Positions 44,462 through 54,450 of a stretch of DNA of 64,000 nt are shown in pieces. Both the position numbers and the translations under genes were made by a program. The notes under the pieces are model-generated. The model ran no database searches, had not been told where the DNA came from, and was given only the letters and a program-made list of their open reading frames with translations. This stretch comes from Formosa haliotis (lineage in GTDB: Bacteria > Bacteroidota > Bacteroidia > Flavobacteriales > Flavobacteriaceae), in NCBI RefSeq assembly GCF_001685485.1, contig NZ_BDEL01000001.1, forward strand, positions 3,755,501-3,819,500, given 5' to 3'. Numbering within the stretch: the stretch's first letter is position 1; each line of letters begins with the position of its first letter.

Positions 44462-45853
44462 ATGAAAGATCATGTAAATAGTAGTTTAGAAAAAAAAGAA
44501 GTACATCCAGTAAAGTCTAAAGATAGAATTATAACATTGGATGTGTTAAGAGGATTTGCTGTTTTAGGCATTTTATTAATGAACATTATCGGGTTTGGAA
44601 TGTTATCAAATTATGATCAATATATGAATATGATCAATCACCCAGACTCGTTGAATTTTTGGATGTATACCGGTACAACGATTTTTTTTGAGGGTAAAAT
44701 GCGCGCCTTATTTTGCATGCTTTTTGGAGCAGGCATTATGCTCTTTGTTCTTCAAAAATCAACTTTAGGTAAAAAGGGGCTTACTAAGTTGTTTTATATA
44801 AGGATGTTTTGGCTTGTTGTTTTCGGACTTATTCACGCGCATCTTTTATTATGGAGCGGCGATATTCTTTATTTCTATGGTGTTTTTGGGATGATTGTTT
44901 ACCTATTTCGAAATATGAAACCTAAATATAAAGCTATTGGTATTCCTATAGTTGCGGTAATAGGGTTTGTTGTATCTGTATTTTTTTATCAAGGATTTAG
45001 AGATAAACGGCTTAATTTTGTCGAGGCCAAGGCTGTAATTGCAGCTAATGAAAAACCTACAGAAGCCCAGTTAGAAGCTATAAAAATTTGGGAAAAGGAG
45101 GAAACCGAACGTCTTCGTCCACCCGTAGAAACCGAACGCATTGTAACTGCCATGCAAGGGACGTATAGTGAGGTGGCCGCAGAGGTAAGACCTCAGGCTT
45201 TTGAATGGCAAACTAAATATATTATTGGCCTATTAGGAGATAACGTAGCCCTTATGTTATTAGGTATGGCTTTGTTACAATGGGGATTTTTCTCTGGGAA
45301 ATGGACCAATAAACGCTATAAAATTATCGCTTTAATAGGTTATGGTATTGGGTTGCCGTTGGTGTCTTATGATTTTTATCAAGGCATACTTCAAACTTCA
45401 TCGTTAGAACTTATGTTGTCTAATTTAGAAAACATTAAAATCCCTTGGTACAAATTAATTTATCCTGTGCAACGCATACTTTTATCTATGGCGCATGCTT
45501 CTGTAGTGATTTTATTTGTGCGCAGTCCGTATTTTAAAACCTTAAAACATAGTTTAAAAGCTGTAGGCCAAATGGCTTTTACTAATTATATTTTACAAAC
45601 CGTTTTGTGTACCTTGTTCTTTTTTGGGTACGGACTGGGGTATTATAATAAATTAGAATTCTATCAATTATTTTATGTGGTTCTGGCGGTTTGGGTTATC
45701 GAACTAATTGTAAGTCCAATTTGGCTTAAATATTACAAATTTGGTCCTATGGAATGGCTTTGGCGTAGCCTAACCTATCGTAAATTTCAACCTATGCGCA
45801 GACAAGCAGAAGAAATAAAACCCAAACCCATAGTTCAAATAGATAATGCATAA
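44462..45853 (+). CDS. DUF418 family membrane protein
   Basis: A 463-residue polytopic membrane protein. It starts with a cytoplasmic KSKDRIITLDVLRGFAVLGILLMNI segment typical of the acyltransferase-like DUF418 family. About ten membrane helices follow. The DUF418 domain in the C-terminal half (about 260-430, KYIIGLLGDNVALMLLGMALLQWG, VGQMAFTNYILQTVLCTLFFFG) is clear. A large insert around residues 180-240 is soluble and rich in Glu. It is thought to act in membrane or cell-envelope chemistry, but no reaction is proven. It stands alone on the plus strand. Confidence 0.85.
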   Translation: MKDHVNSSLEKKEVHPVKSKDRIITLDVLRGFAVLGILLMNIIGFGMLSNYDQYMNMINHPDSLNFWMYTGTTIFFEGKMRALFCMLFGAGIMLFVLQKSTLGKKGLTKLFYIRMFWLVVFGLIHAHLLLWSGDILYFYGVFGMIVYLFRNMKPKYKAIGIPIVAVIGFVVSVFFYQGFRDKRLNFVEAKAVIAANEKPTEAQLEAIKIWEKEETERLRPPVETERIVTAMQGTYSEVAAEVRPQAFEWQTKYIIGLLGDNVALMLLGMALLQWGFFSGKWTNKRYKIIALIGYGIGLPLVSYDFYQGILQTSSLELMLSNLENIKIPWYKLIYPVQRILLSMAHASVVILFVRSPYFKTLKHSLKAVGQMAFTNYILQTVLCTLFFFGYGLGYYNKLEFYQLFYVVLAVWVIELIVSPIWLKYYKFGPMEWLWRSLTYRKFQPMRRQAEEIKPKPIVQIDNA

Positions 45854-45984
45854 ACCGGTAGGCAATCTATTAGGTTTTTGGAGTAATTGTAGTGTTTTTA
45901 TAGTTTGTCCTATGTTAGGAATAGACCACAGATCAATTTAATTTAGGTCTAAAGGGTTGTATGGAATATTTTATACGTTTTGAA

Positions 45985-46015
45985 TTGTAGGATTTTTTAA
46001 TTAAAAGTATTTTTG
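45985..46015 (+). promoter_or_regulatory. Promoter of pyrD
   Basis: TTG at 45985-45987, a 20-base gap and TATTTTTG at 46008-46015 fit the flavobacterial promoter, 17 bases before the pyrD ATG. Confidence 0.6.
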
Positions 46016-46031
46016 CATAAATAAATTCTAG

Positions 46032-47066
46032 ATGTATAAGTTTTTAATACGCCCCTTGTTTTTTAGTTTCGATCCGGAAAAAGTACATCACTTCACCTTC
46101 TCGATGGTACGTACTCTTTCTAAAATTCCTTTAATTCCTAATTTGTTTAAACAATTGTTTGTAGTAGAAGACAAGCGATTAGAACGCGAAGTATTCGGGT
46201 TAAAGTTTAAAAACCCTGTTGGTCTAGCTGCAGGTTTCGATAAAAATGCGGTTTTATACAACGAACTTGCAAATTTTGGTTTCGGGTTTATTGAAATTGG
46301 TACAGTAACGCCTATCGCCCAAGAAGGAAATCCTAAAAAACGTATTTTCAGGCTTATTGAAGATCAAGGTTTAATTAACCGTATGGGGTTTAATAATGAA
46401 GGTGTAGAGACAGCAATCACACAACTTAAAAAAAACAAAGGCAAAATTCTTATCGGCGGAAATATCGGGAAAAACACACAAACGAAACCCGAACATTATA
46501 CTCAAGATTATCTAAATTGTTTTAATGCCTTGCATCCTTATGTCGATTATTTTGTGTTGAATGTGAGCTGTCCAAATGTAGGGAGTCATGCCAAATTAAG
46601 TGATAAAGGTTATTTATTGGAATTGATAAACACGGTAAAACAGGCGAATACTACCTTTAATAAACAAAAGCCTATTTTACTTAAAATAGCACCCGATTTA
46701 AACGATATCCAGTTAGATGAAATTATAGAACTAGTAAGTGAAACCCAACTGGATGGTGTAATTGCGTCTAATACCTCGGTTGATAGAAGTGATTTAAAAG
46801 CAAGCAAAACGCAACTTGAGGCTATAGGTAATGGAGGTTTAAGCGGCCAGCCGATTAAGACAAAAAGTACAAAAGTTATAAAATACCTGAGCGAAAAAAG
46901 CAATAAGGCCTTTCCTATAATTGGAGTGGGAGGGATTCACTCTGCTGCAGATGCTTTAGAAAAATTAGATGCAGGGGCAACTTTGGTTCAAATTTATACC
47001 GGCTTTATTTACGAAGGACCATCCTTAATTAAAAAGATTAACAAAGCGATTTTAAAACGTAATTAA
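46032..47066 (+). CDS. pyrD: Quinone-dependent dihydroorotate dehydrogenase (class 2)
   Basis: A 344-residue FMN enzyme that oxidises dihydroorotate to orotate, passing electrons to membrane quinone. The N-terminal segment (about 1-40, [17 protein letters not shown]) is the membrane-facing part of class 2 enzymes. FMN and catalysis motifs include [39 protein letters not shown] with the active-site Ser region, and FPIIGVGGI. Its stop lies three bases before the LysE-family gene, whose TTG start may be read from the same message. Confidence 0.94.
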   Translation: MYKFLIRPLFFSFDPEKVHHFTFSMVRTLSKIPLIPNLFKQLFVVEDKRLEREVFGLKFKNPVGLAAGFDKNAVLYNELANFGFGFIEIGTVTPIAQEGNPKKRIFRLIEDQGLINRMGFNNEGVETAITQLKKNKGKILIGGNIGKNTQTKPEHYTQDYLNCFNALHPYVDYFVLNVSCPNVGSHAKLSDKGYLLELINTVKQANTTFNKQKPILLKIAPDLNDIQLDEIIELVSETQLDGVIASNTSVDRSDLKASKTQLEAIGNGGLSGQPIKTKSTKVIKYLSEKSNKAFPIIGVGGIHSAADALEKLDAGATLVQIYTGFIYEGPSLIKKINKAILKRN

Positions 47067-47069
47067 GCG

Positions 47070-47696
47070 TTGAATTTCGAAATCTTAATATCTTTTGCCA
47101 TGGCTACTTCAGCCTTAGCTATAGCACCGGGACCCGATAATATTTATGTATTAATGCAGAGTATATCTAACGGAAAATCGTTTGGTTTGGCTACTGTTTT
47201 AGGATTAATGTCTGGCTGTTTAGTACACACCACTTTGGTAGCTTTTGGGGTTTCGGTCATTATAAAAGAATCGGATGTTATTTTCTTTAGTATAAAACTT
47301 TTTGGAGCATGTTACTTGTTGTACCTAGCCTATAAAGTGTATAAAAGTGATGCTGAAGTTTTACTAAGCGACACCAATGTGCCTCAGAAATCACAATTTC
47401 AATTGGTGAAACAGGGATTTATAATGAACGTGTTAAACCCGAAGGTTTCTATCTTTTTTCTAGCTTTTTTTCCTGGGTTTTTATTTAGTAATACGTTAAG
47501 TACACTTCAACAATTTTATGTTCTTGGGTTCATATTTATGGGGATTTCTGGTCTCATTTTTTCTACTATAGCCATTTTAGCAGGATCTATTTCAGCGTAT
47601 ATTAAACTGCACAAAAATGTAGGAGGCATCTTAAAATGGATGCAAGTTATTGTGTTTACGGGGATTGCAATTTTCATCTTGTTTTCAGAAAAATAG
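47070..47696 (+). CDS. LysE/RhtB family exporter
   Basis: A 208-residue membrane protein of the amino-acid exporter group. The N-terminal family signature APGPDNIYVLMQSISNG lies near residues 19-35, and about six membrane helices follow. The start TTG at 47070 is three bases after the pyrD stop. An in-frame ATG at 47100 would remove the first ten residues of the first helix, so the TTG is preferred. Members export amino acids or related compounds such as homoserine or threonine; the substrate cannot be predicted. Coupling to pyrD is suggested by spacing only. Confidence 0.88.
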   Translation: MNFEILISFAMATSALAIAPGPDNIYVLMQSISNGKSFGLATVLGLMSGCLVHTTLVAFGVSVIIKESDVIFFSIKLFGACYLLYLAYKVYKSDAEVLLSDTNVPQKSQFQLVKQGFIMNVLNPKVSIFFLAFFPGFLFSNTLSTLQQFYVLGFIFMGISGLIFSTIAILAGSISAYIKLHKNVGGILKWMQVIVFTGIAIFILFSEK

Positions 47697-47728
47697 TAGT
47701 ATTTTTACTGTCTAAACGCTCACGATTC

Positions 47729-48592
47729 ATGGCAAACGGTGTAAAAGTAATAGAATGTCCGCGAGATGCAATGCAAGGTATAAAGACCTTTATACCTACA
47801 GCACGAAAAGTGCAGTACATACAAGCCTTATTACGGGTTGGGTATGATACGATTGACTTCGGAAGTTTTGTTTCACCTAAAGCCATTCCACAAATGGTAG
47901 ATACTGCCGAAGTACTGTCGCAATTAGATTTATCTAAAACCACTAGTAAATTGCTTGCCATTATTGCAAATACTCGTGGTGCGGAAGATGCTTCACAACA
48001 TGAAGCTATTACTTACTTGGGGTATCCATTTTCTATTTCAGAAAACTTTCAAATGCGTAATACCCATAAAACCATTGCGCAATCTGTAGAGACTTTAAAT
48101 GAAATTTTAAATATAGCAGACCAAAGGCAAAAGGAAGTTGTGGTTTATATTTCTATGGGATTTGGCAATCCGTATGGAGATCCTTGGAATGTGGACATCG
48201 TGGCAGATTGGACAGAACGTTTAAGTAAAATGGGAGTTAAAATTTTGTCGTTAAGCGATACTGTCGGAACCTCTAATCCAGAAAATATAGAATATTTATT
48301 TTCGAATTTAATTCCAAAATATCCAGATATCGAATTTGGAGCGCATTTACATACCACACCCAATACCTGGTTCGAAAAGGTAGATGCAGCTTACCATGCT
48401 GGTTGCCGAAGATTTGATGGAGCCATCCAAGGGTTTGGAGGTTGCCCAATGGCAAAAGATGAGCTTACAGGGAATATGCCTACCGAAAAATTACTCTCGT
48501 ATTTTACCACTAAAAAAGTAAATCAATTAAATGCATTGAGTTTTGAAAGTGCTTATAATGAAGCAACCAAAATGTTTGGTATCTATCATTAA
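47729..48592 (+). CDS. Hydroxymethylglutaryl-CoA lyase-like enzyme
   Basis: A 287-residue TIM-barrel enzyme of the DRE-TIM metallolyase group. HMG-CoA lyase cleaves HMG-CoA to acetoacetate and acetyl-CoA, as in leucine breakdown. Metal ligands are visible: Asp in CPRDAMQ near residue 11 and His in GAHLHTTPN near 210. The catalytic Cys loop GFGGCPMA sits near 240. The first motif reads RDAMQG where HMG-CoA lyase normally has RDGLQ, so a related acyl-CoA lyase cannot be excluded. The open frame extends upstream over the exporter's end, but the ATG at 47729 gives the usual N terminus. Confidence 0.85.
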   Translation: MANGVKVIECPRDAMQGIKTFIPTARKVQYIQALLRVGYDTIDFGSFVSPKAIPQMVDTAEVLSQLDLSKTTSKLLAIIANTRGAEDASQHEAITYLGYPFSISENFQMRNTHKTIAQSVETLNEILNIADQRQKEVVVYISMGFGNPYGDPWNVDIVADWTERLSKMGVKILSLSDTVGTSNPENIEYLFSNLIPKYPDIEFGAHLHTTPNTWFEKVDAAYHAGCRRFDGAIQGFGGCPMAKDELTGNMPTEKLLSYFTTKKVNQLNALSFESAYNEATKMFGIYH

Positions 48593-48794
48593 ACTTCCTT
48601 TTTTATGGTGAATGTGGGAATTATCACCTGTTTTCTGCTATTTTCCTAAATAATATTTAGAAATTTGTAAACAACCGTATTTGTTTAGAATCAGAATTCA
48701 TACAATATAGATTTCAAAATCGTATATATGGTAGTTTAGATTCTAGAAACAGAATATCGTATTGTTAATTTTATAATAACAGCCACAAACCATT

Positions 48795-50165
48795 ATGCAT
48801 AATTTAAATACATATTTACGTAAAACTATTAGTCCAGCACCATTAGTGGTGTTTCGAGTATGTTTTTGGTTTTTAATGTGTTTAAGTCTTATTAGTTTTT
48901 GGCAAAATGGTTGGATTGAATCCTTGTATTTGGAGCCCAAATTTCATTTTACATTTTATGGGTTTTCGTGGGTGAAACCATTTGGGAAGTACACCTATGT
49001 ATTATTTGCCATTTGTGCTTTGGCTTCTGTTTTTGTGGCTTTAGGATTTAAGTATCGGATAGCCATAATTACATTTTTTTTAAGTTTTACATACATTCAG
49101 TTTATGGATAAAACGGTGTACGAAACCCCTTTTTATTTTATTACAGTGCTAAGTTTTTTAATGATATTTTTACCAGCAAACGCGGCTTTTTCTATAGACT
49201 CTTTGCGGTCTAGGCGGTCTTATAGAACCATCCCGAAATGGTGTGTAGATAGTATTAAATTATTGTTTTGTATCGTTTTCTTTTATTCGGGATTAGCAAA
49301 ATTAAACTCTGATTGGTTGCTTAGTGCCATGCCTTTAAAATTATGGTTAATCAATAATAACGACTTACCATTTATAGGGACGTCGCTATCAAACTCTGCT
49401 TGGTTTCCTTATGCTTTAAGTTGGAGTATTATGCTTTTCGAATTATCTATTCCGTTTTTGTTATTGTATAAACGCACCCGATTTGTTGGTTTCCTAGTCT
49501 TGGTAGGATTTGAAGTGTTTTCGCACGCTTTGTTTCCGTTAGGATTATTTCCTTTAATCATTTTAATAAGTGCGCCCATATTTTTTTCACCAGAATGGCA
49601 TCAAAAGGCCCTTCTTATTTTAAGAGCTATTTTATCACCTATTCAGCGTGTGTTAAAATTACCTACAGCACTTAAAATGACGAAAGATTTTCATTATATA
49701 ACAGTAATTCCCATGTTTGTAATTGGACTGTTCTTTATAATTCAACTCCTCGTGCCTCTAAGATATATGCTGTATAAAGGAGAATTGTTTTGGACGGGTG
49801 AAGGGTATTTATTTTCATGGCGAACTTCACTTATAGATAAGACGGGGACTACAACGTTTAAAGTTGTAGACTCGGAAACCGGAGACGTTTTTAATATTAA
49901 TAATTCCGATTTTTTAACAGAAAGACAAGAACAGCAAATGTATAGTCAGCCCGATTTTATATTGGAATATGCGCATTATTTAGGCGATTATTATAAAGCA
50001 TCTGGCCATGAAAATGTAGCTGTTTACGCAGATGGTTATGTCTCCTTAAATGGTCGTAAGCCTATGCCCTATATAGATACTCAAGTCGATTTGTATAAAC
50101 AAAAGGAATCCTTTAGGCATAAAACATGGATTCTGCCTTTTCCAGATGTAATTAAAGGATTTTAA
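48795..50165 (+). CDS. HTTM domain membrane protein (vitamin K carboxylase-like fold)
   Basis: A 456-residue protein whose N-terminal about 270 residues form the HTTM domain, the four-transmembrane bundle shared with vitamin K-dependent gamma-carboxylase. The segment FMDKTVYETPFYF near residue 110 corresponds to the DKTxYLNHYY motif of the group, but with changed residues. KLLFCIVFFYSGLAKLNSDWL near 160 is the hallmark helix. The C-terminal part is periplasmic and beta-rich. In bacteria the reaction is unknown. A small secreted-protein gene follows 69 bases later. Confidence 0.85.
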   Translation: MHNLNTYLRKTISPAPLVVFRVCFWFLMCLSLISFWQNGWIESLYLEPKFHFTFYGFSWVKPFGKYTYVLFAICALASVFVALGFKYRIAIITFFLSFTYIQFMDKTVYETPFYFITVLSFLMIFLPANAAFSIDSLRSRRSYRTIPKWCVDSIKLLFCIVFFYSGLAKLNSDWLLSAMPLKLWLINNNDLPFIGTSLSNSAWFPYALSWSIMLFELSIPFLLLYKRTRFVGFLVLVGFEVFSHALFPLGLFPLIILISAPIFFSPEWHQKALLILRAILSPIQRVLKLPTALKMTKDFHYITVIPMFVIGLFFIIQLLVPLRYMLYKGELFWTGEGYLFSWRTSLIDKTGTTTFKVVDSETGDVFNINNSDFLTERQEQQMYSQPDFILEYAHYLGDYYKASGHENVAVYADGYVSLNGRKPMPYIDTQVDLYKQKESFRHKTWILPFPDVIKGF

Positions 50166-50234
50166 TTGAAATAATTAATATGAGTGTAAATAGAAAAAAT
50201 TATACTTTTAAGTGATTTATAAGCATTCACTTTT

Positions 50235-50936
50235 ATGAAACAACTTTGTTTAACAGTTATGTTATTTGCTTTGCAATTGGCGTTTGCGAAGGAATATAAA
50301 AGTTTAAAAGCTTTTCAAGCAGAAACGAATCAGGAGGCATTACAAGCTTCAGACTGGTTGAAGTCTGATAGAATTAAAAATACAAAAGTTTGGAAGAAAG
50401 CTAACTTTTTCAATTTAAAACAAGAAAACTACAACGCATATACTACCGTTATACAACGATTGTATTTTTATAAGTGGATCCAAGTAGAATTAGACAAAAA
50501 TTCGCATGAGATAGAGTGGGTGCATATGGCCATTTTTATATCAGATAAATTACGTCTTATTGGTCAGTTTCCGTTTAAATATTTCTTGCATAAAAATACC
50601 ATTACATATACCAATTTGGGAAGTGCTGTGGTTTTTGAACACGCATTTCCCGAGTTAAAGGAGCTACTTTTTTCTTCAGAACCTTTAAGGGGTGAACCTG
50701 CCCGAACGTGGGATGTAAATATGCTGCATAAGGAACAATACATTTGGGTGGAATCGGTGTACCAACACATGGACGAAAAGAGTTTAAAGCAAATTTCAAA
50801 TATCGCTAAAGGCAATGGGGTATATGGTCTTTTTGTTGAAGATGCTTTAGAGTTTTCCGGCGATTTAAAGGATCCCGATGCTCGTTATGCCTATGCAATA
50901 AACATATTGCTACCGTATTGCAGAGATAATAAGTAA
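50235..50936 (+). CDS. Secreted protein of unknown function
   Basis: A 233-residue protein with a cleavable signal peptide (about 1-18, ending LAFAK). The mature part is basic and helical, with no motif I recognise. The spacing after the HTTM gene suggests a shared transcript, and it ends just upstream of the guaB promoter. A function in the periplasm is likely from the signal alone. Confidence 0.6.
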   Translation: MKQLCLTVMLFALQLAFAKEYKSLKAFQAETNQEALQASDWLKSDRIKNTKVWKKANFFNLKQENYNAYTTVIQRLYFYKWIQVELDKNSHEIEWVHMAIFISDKLRLIGQFPFKYFLHKNTITYTNLGSAVVFEHAFPELKELLFSSEPLRGEPARTWDVNMLHKEQYIWVESVYQHMDEKSLKQISNIAKGNGVYGLFVEDALEFSGDLKDPDARYAYAINILLPYCRDNK

Positions 50937-50976
50937 TAAAACTAACAAAGGATTTAAAAAAACGCAATTTAAACCG

Positions 50977-50984
50977 TATATTTG
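50977..50984 (+). promoter_or_regulatory. -7 box of guaB
   Basis: TATATTTG matches TAnnTTTG, 25 bases before the guaB ATG. No TTG is seen at the -33 position. Confidence 0.55.
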
Positions 50985-51009
50985 CACGCAATTACATCTT
51001 AATTGCATC

Positions 51010-52482
51010 ATGACAGCACACGAAAACAAAATTCTAGGAGAAGGACTAACCTACGACGACGTTTTATTAGTTCCGGCATTTTCCGAAATTTTACCAAGAG
51101 AGGTAAATATTCAAACCAAGTTTACACGTAACATTACAATTAACGTTCCCATAATTTCTGCCGCTATGGATACGGTTACAGAAAGTGCTATGGCTATTGC
51201 TATGGCAAGAGAAGGTGGTATTGGTGTGTTGCATAAAAACATGACGATTACACAACAAGCTCAGGAGGTTCGCAGAGTTAAACGTGCCGAAAGTGGTATG
51301 ATAATCGATCCTGTGACTTTACCTTTAACGGCAAAAGTAATCGATGCTAAAAATAGTATGCGTGAGCATGGTATTGGCGGAATTCCTATTGTAGACGATA
51401 ACGGAATTTTAAAAGGTATTGTAACCAACAGAGATTTGCGTTTCGAGCATAAAAACGATCGCCCGATTGTTGAAATAATGACTTCTGAAAACTTAGTGAC
51501 TACAGCAGAAGGAACTTCGTTAAAAGATGCTGAGGTTATTTTACAAGAAAAGAAAATTGAGAAACTACCAGTAGTTGATGCCGATTATAAGTTGGTTGGA
51601 TTAATTACATTTAGAGATATTACAAAACTTACCCAAAAACCAATTGCCAATAAAGATACTTACGGACGTTTACGTGTAGCAGCCGCTATTGGTGTTACAG
51701 GAGATGCTGTAGAACGCGCCGAAGCACTTTACAATGCAGGAATTGATGCCATAATTATTGATACGGCTCACGGACATACTAAAGGTGTGGTGAATGTATT
51801 AAAGGAAGTAAAAAAGAAATTTCCAGATTTAGATGTTGTTGTTGGTAATATAGCAACAGCAGAAGCAGCTAAATATTTAGTAGAGGCTGGTGCAGATGCA
51901 GTAAAAGTGGGTATTGGACCAGGGTCTATTTGTACTACACGTGTGGTTGCAGGTGTAGGGTTTCCGCAATTTTCTGCAGTGTTAGAAGTTGCAGCGGCTA
52001 TTAAAGGTTCTGGGGTTCCTGTAATTGCAGATGGAGGTATTCGTTATACAGGAGATATTCCTAAAGCGATTGCAGCCGGAGCAGATACGGTAATGTTAGG
52101 ATCGCTATTAGCAGGTACTAAAGAATCTCCAGGAGAAACTATTATTTTTGAAGGACGAAAATTCAAGTCGTACCGTGGAATGGGGTCTGTGGAAGCTATG
52201 AAACAAGGAAGTAAAGATCGTTATTTTCAAGATGTAGAAGACGATATTAAAAAATTAGTTCCAGAAGGAATCGTAGGACGTGTAGCTTACAAAGGCGATT
52301 TATTTGAAAGTATTCATCAGTTTATTGGTGGTTTACGTGCAGGTATGGGTTACTGTGGCGCTAAAGATGTTGCTACTTTAAAAGAAACTGGCCGTTTTGT
52401 TAAAATTACAGCTAGCGGAATTAACGAAAGTCACCCACATGACGTAACCATTACAAAAGAGTCTCCTAATTATTCGAGATAG
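51010..52482 (+). CDS. guaB: IMP dehydrogenase
   Basis: A 490-residue enzyme that oxidises IMP to XMP, the first step of guanine nucleotide synthesis. The TIM-barrel core opens with [11 protein letters not shown]. Two CBS domains (about residues 95-205) sit between barrel strands. The catalytic Cys is in GPGSICTTR near 302, and the mobile flap region [10 protein letters not shown] is near 398. Full length and complete motifs mark it as functional. It has its own -7 box and a hairpin terminator at 52511-52551. Confidence 0.97.
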   Translation: MTAHENKILGEGLTYDDVLLVPAFSEILPREVNIQTKFTRNITINVPIISAAMDTVTESAMAIAMAREGGIGVLHKNMTITQQAQEVRRVKRAESGMIIDPVTLPLTAKVIDAKNSMREHGIGGIPIVDDNGILKGIVTNRDLRFEHKNDRPIVEIMTSENLVTTAEGTSLKDAEVILQEKKIEKLPVVDADYKLVGLITFRDITKLTQKPIANKDTYGRLRVAAAIGVTGDAVERAEALYNAGIDAIIIDTAHGHTKGVVNVLKEVKKKFPDLDVVVGNIATAEAAKYLVEAGADAVKVGIGPGSICTTRVVAGVGFPQFSAVLEVAAAIKGSGVPVIADGGIRYTGDIPKAIAAGADTVMLGSLLAGTKESPGETIIFEGRKFKSYRGMGSVEAMKQGSKDRYFQDVEDDIKKLVPEGIVGRVAYKGDLFESIHQFIGGLRAGMGYCGAKDVATLKETGRFVKITASGINESHPHDVTITKESPNYSR

Positions 52483-52510
52483 TAGTCGTTTTAGGACTTA
52501 ATATATATTG

Positions 52511-52551
52511 AAAACTCCAATTGAAACTTTTGTTTTAATTGGAGTTTTTTT
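52511..52551 (+). terminator. Terminator of guaB
   Basis: AAAACTCCAATT pairs with AATTGGAGTTTT, and the stem can extend inward through GAAAC/GTTTT. A T-run follows. Confidence 0.85.
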
Positions 52552-52625
52552 ATGTTTTTTTCTGAAGTGTTTAGAGTGTATTCTTAGGCCGGTGATTATG
52601 GTTCTTTGAATTAAGAGATGCTTCA

Positions 52626-53305
52626 ATTCGTCACGCTTCATTCCGACGAAAGGAGAAATCCCTATACTAAATGCCGATATTAATTCGAATCGTCACTCTG
52701 AATTAATTTCAAGGTCTCATAAAGACAAATAATGTTAAAGGATTATGTGATACTGAAACAAGTTCAGTATGACGGTTCGATTTGTCATTTCAATCAAAAA
52801 AAGGAATGTCATCTTTAAAACAACGTAGAGAGGAATCTCTAAACTAAATACTGATAATAATTCTAATCGTCACTCTGAATTAATTTCAAGGTCTCATAAA
52901 GACAAATAATGTTAAAGGATTATGTGATACTGAAACAAGTTCAGTATGATGGTTCGATTAGTTATTTCAACTAAAAAAGGAGTGTAATCTTTAAAACAAC
53001 GTAGAAAGGAATCTCTAAATTAAATGCGGGTATTAACTCGAATCGTCACCCTGAATTAATTTCAAGGTCTCATAAAGACAAATAATGTAAAAGGATTATG
53101 TGATACTGAAACAAGTTCAGTATGACGCTTTGATTTGTCATTTGGACTAAAAAAAGGAGTGTAATCTTCAAAACAACCTAGAGAGGAATCTAAACTAAAT
53201 GCTGATATTTATTCGAATCGTCACCCTGAATTAATTTCAGGGTCTCATAAAGACAAATAATGTAAAAAGATAATGTGATACTGAAACGAGTTTAGTAGGA
53301 CGGCA
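52626..53305 (+). repeat. Tandem array of ~176-bp units carrying paired palindromes
   Basis: A partial unit (from about 52626), three full units and a final shortened unit repeat from anchor CGTCAC at 52691, 52868, 53044 and 53219 (periods 177, 176 and 175). Each unit has a first palindrome around CTGAA-TTAA-TTTCAG and, about 65 bases on, a second palindrome ATACTGAA-ACAAG-TTCAGTAT in the opposite sense, then a conserved GAGAGGAATCTC-type tail. Only the last copy keeps a perfect first palindrome. No reading frame crosses the array. It resembles the dispersed Bacteroidetes intergenic palindromes, but here it is stacked head-to-tail. Confidence 0.9.
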
Positions 53306-53323
53306 ATAATCAAATCTTCAAAA

Positions 53324-54358
53324 TTACCCCTTCGAAAGTATGCTGGCTAAAAACTTAGTACTTTGAAACTGTTCTAAAATTATCTTTATAAAAACGGTAA
53401 TTGGAATTGCCATAATTAATCCTGGAATTCCCCAGATAAAGCCCCATAACATAAGCATAACTAATACGGTTATAATATTTATCGAAAAGGATTTTCCCAT
53501 AAAAACAGGTTCTAAAATAGCTCCAAATAATACTTGTACACCTGTAATACTCAGAATAAAAAAGATTAGAGTACTGGTGGCTTCAATTTCTACAAAGGCA
53601 AAAATAGAGAGTAAAATTACAGTTACAAACGAGCCAACCATTTGTATGAAATTGATGATAAAAGCAAATAAACCCCAGAAAATAGGAAAACTTACTCCAA
53701 AGGCATAGCAGGCTAAGCCTGTACCAATTCCTGTTAATAAGCTAACCAAAACTTTTACTTTTATAAATTGAATTAAATCTTTTTCAATTTTCATAAAGGT
53801 TTTTACCGATGTGTGCTTGCGTTTTAAAAGAGTTTTGTTTAACAATTTATGCACGTTAATAGATTCTGCTAACCATAAAACCACAAAAAAGGCCGTCATT
53901 AAAACCATAGTTAACGTGGTTCTAATAAAATTTATAGTAGGACCAAAATTGCTTAATAGAGTATCCTTGTCGAGTAACTGATTGGAGATACTCACGTTAT
54001 CTTTTACTAGTTCGGTACCAAAAAAACTTTCTAAACTACTAATTAATAGTTTAATCTTTTGTTCTGCTTTAAACAAGAATGCATCGCTAGTCGATAAGAT
54101 TTCTTTGCTCGATAAGTGAATTAAATACCCTCCAATTTTAAAGAACACTAAAATTATTAAAATAATGATGATGATACTTACCGCATTTGGTAGTTTTCGC
54201 TTTGTTAACCACCTCATTATAGGTAAAAAGAGTAGGGCAATAAACATAGAGAAAATAAGAGGCACAAAAATAAACGATAGTATTTTAAGTAAATAAAATA
54301 TTAAAGGGATAACAATAATTAGTAATAGGAGATTTGTTGTTCGTCTATCGTTTAACAT
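53324..54358 (-). CDS. AI-2E/PerM family permease
   Basis: A 344-residue membrane protein of the AI-2E transporter (PerM/YhhQ-like) family. About eight membrane helices are present, with the family's long periplasmic loop between the second pair and the final group. The C-terminal motif MGKSFSINIITVLVMLMLWGFIWGIPGLIMAIPITVFIK is typical in outline. Members export small signals or ions such as sodium; the substrate is unknown here. The frame extends upstream to a TTG at 54391, but a -7 box (TACCTTTG, 54389-54396) covers that point, so the ATG at 54358 is the start. Confidence 0.88.
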   Translation of the reverse strand: MLNDRRTTNLLLLIIVIPLIFYLLKILSFIFVPLIFSMFIALLFLPIMRWLTKRKLPNAVSIIIIILIILVFFKIGGYLIHLSSKEILSTSDAFLFKAEQKIKLLISSLESFFGTELVKDNVSISNQLLDKDTLLSNFGPTINFIRTTLTMVLMTAFFVVLWLAESINVHKLLNKTLLKRKHTSVKTFMKIEKDLIQFIKVKVLVSLLTGIGTGLACYAFGVSFPIFWGLFAFIINFIQMVGSFVTVILLSIFAFVEIEATSTLIFFILSITGVQVLFGAILEPVFMGKSFSINIITVLVMLMLWGFIWGIPGLIMAIPITVFIKIILEQFQSTKFLASILSKG

Positions 54359-54388
54359 AGTGTAATAAAGTGTATAAAATATCGATGG

Positions 54389-54396
54389 CAAAGGTA
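54389..54396 (-). promoter_or_regulatory. -7 box of the AI-2E permease gene
   Basis: The minus strand reads TACCTTTG, matching TAnnTTTG. It overlaps the outermost possible start and so argues for the internal ATG at 54358. Confidence 0.5.
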
Positions 54397-54450
54397 GTTT
54401 AAAAGCCCAAATTTTTTAGGCAGAAAATCATAATTTTTTTGCCTAAATTT

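Noticed and set aside
52626..53305. CRISPR array
   Set aside because: Unit length is about 176 bases and the parts between palindromes are also conserved, so there are no variable spacers. No cas genes lie nearby.
52626..53305. Insertion sequence or transposon remnant
   Set aside because: No transposase frame, target duplication or terminal repeat pair was seen.
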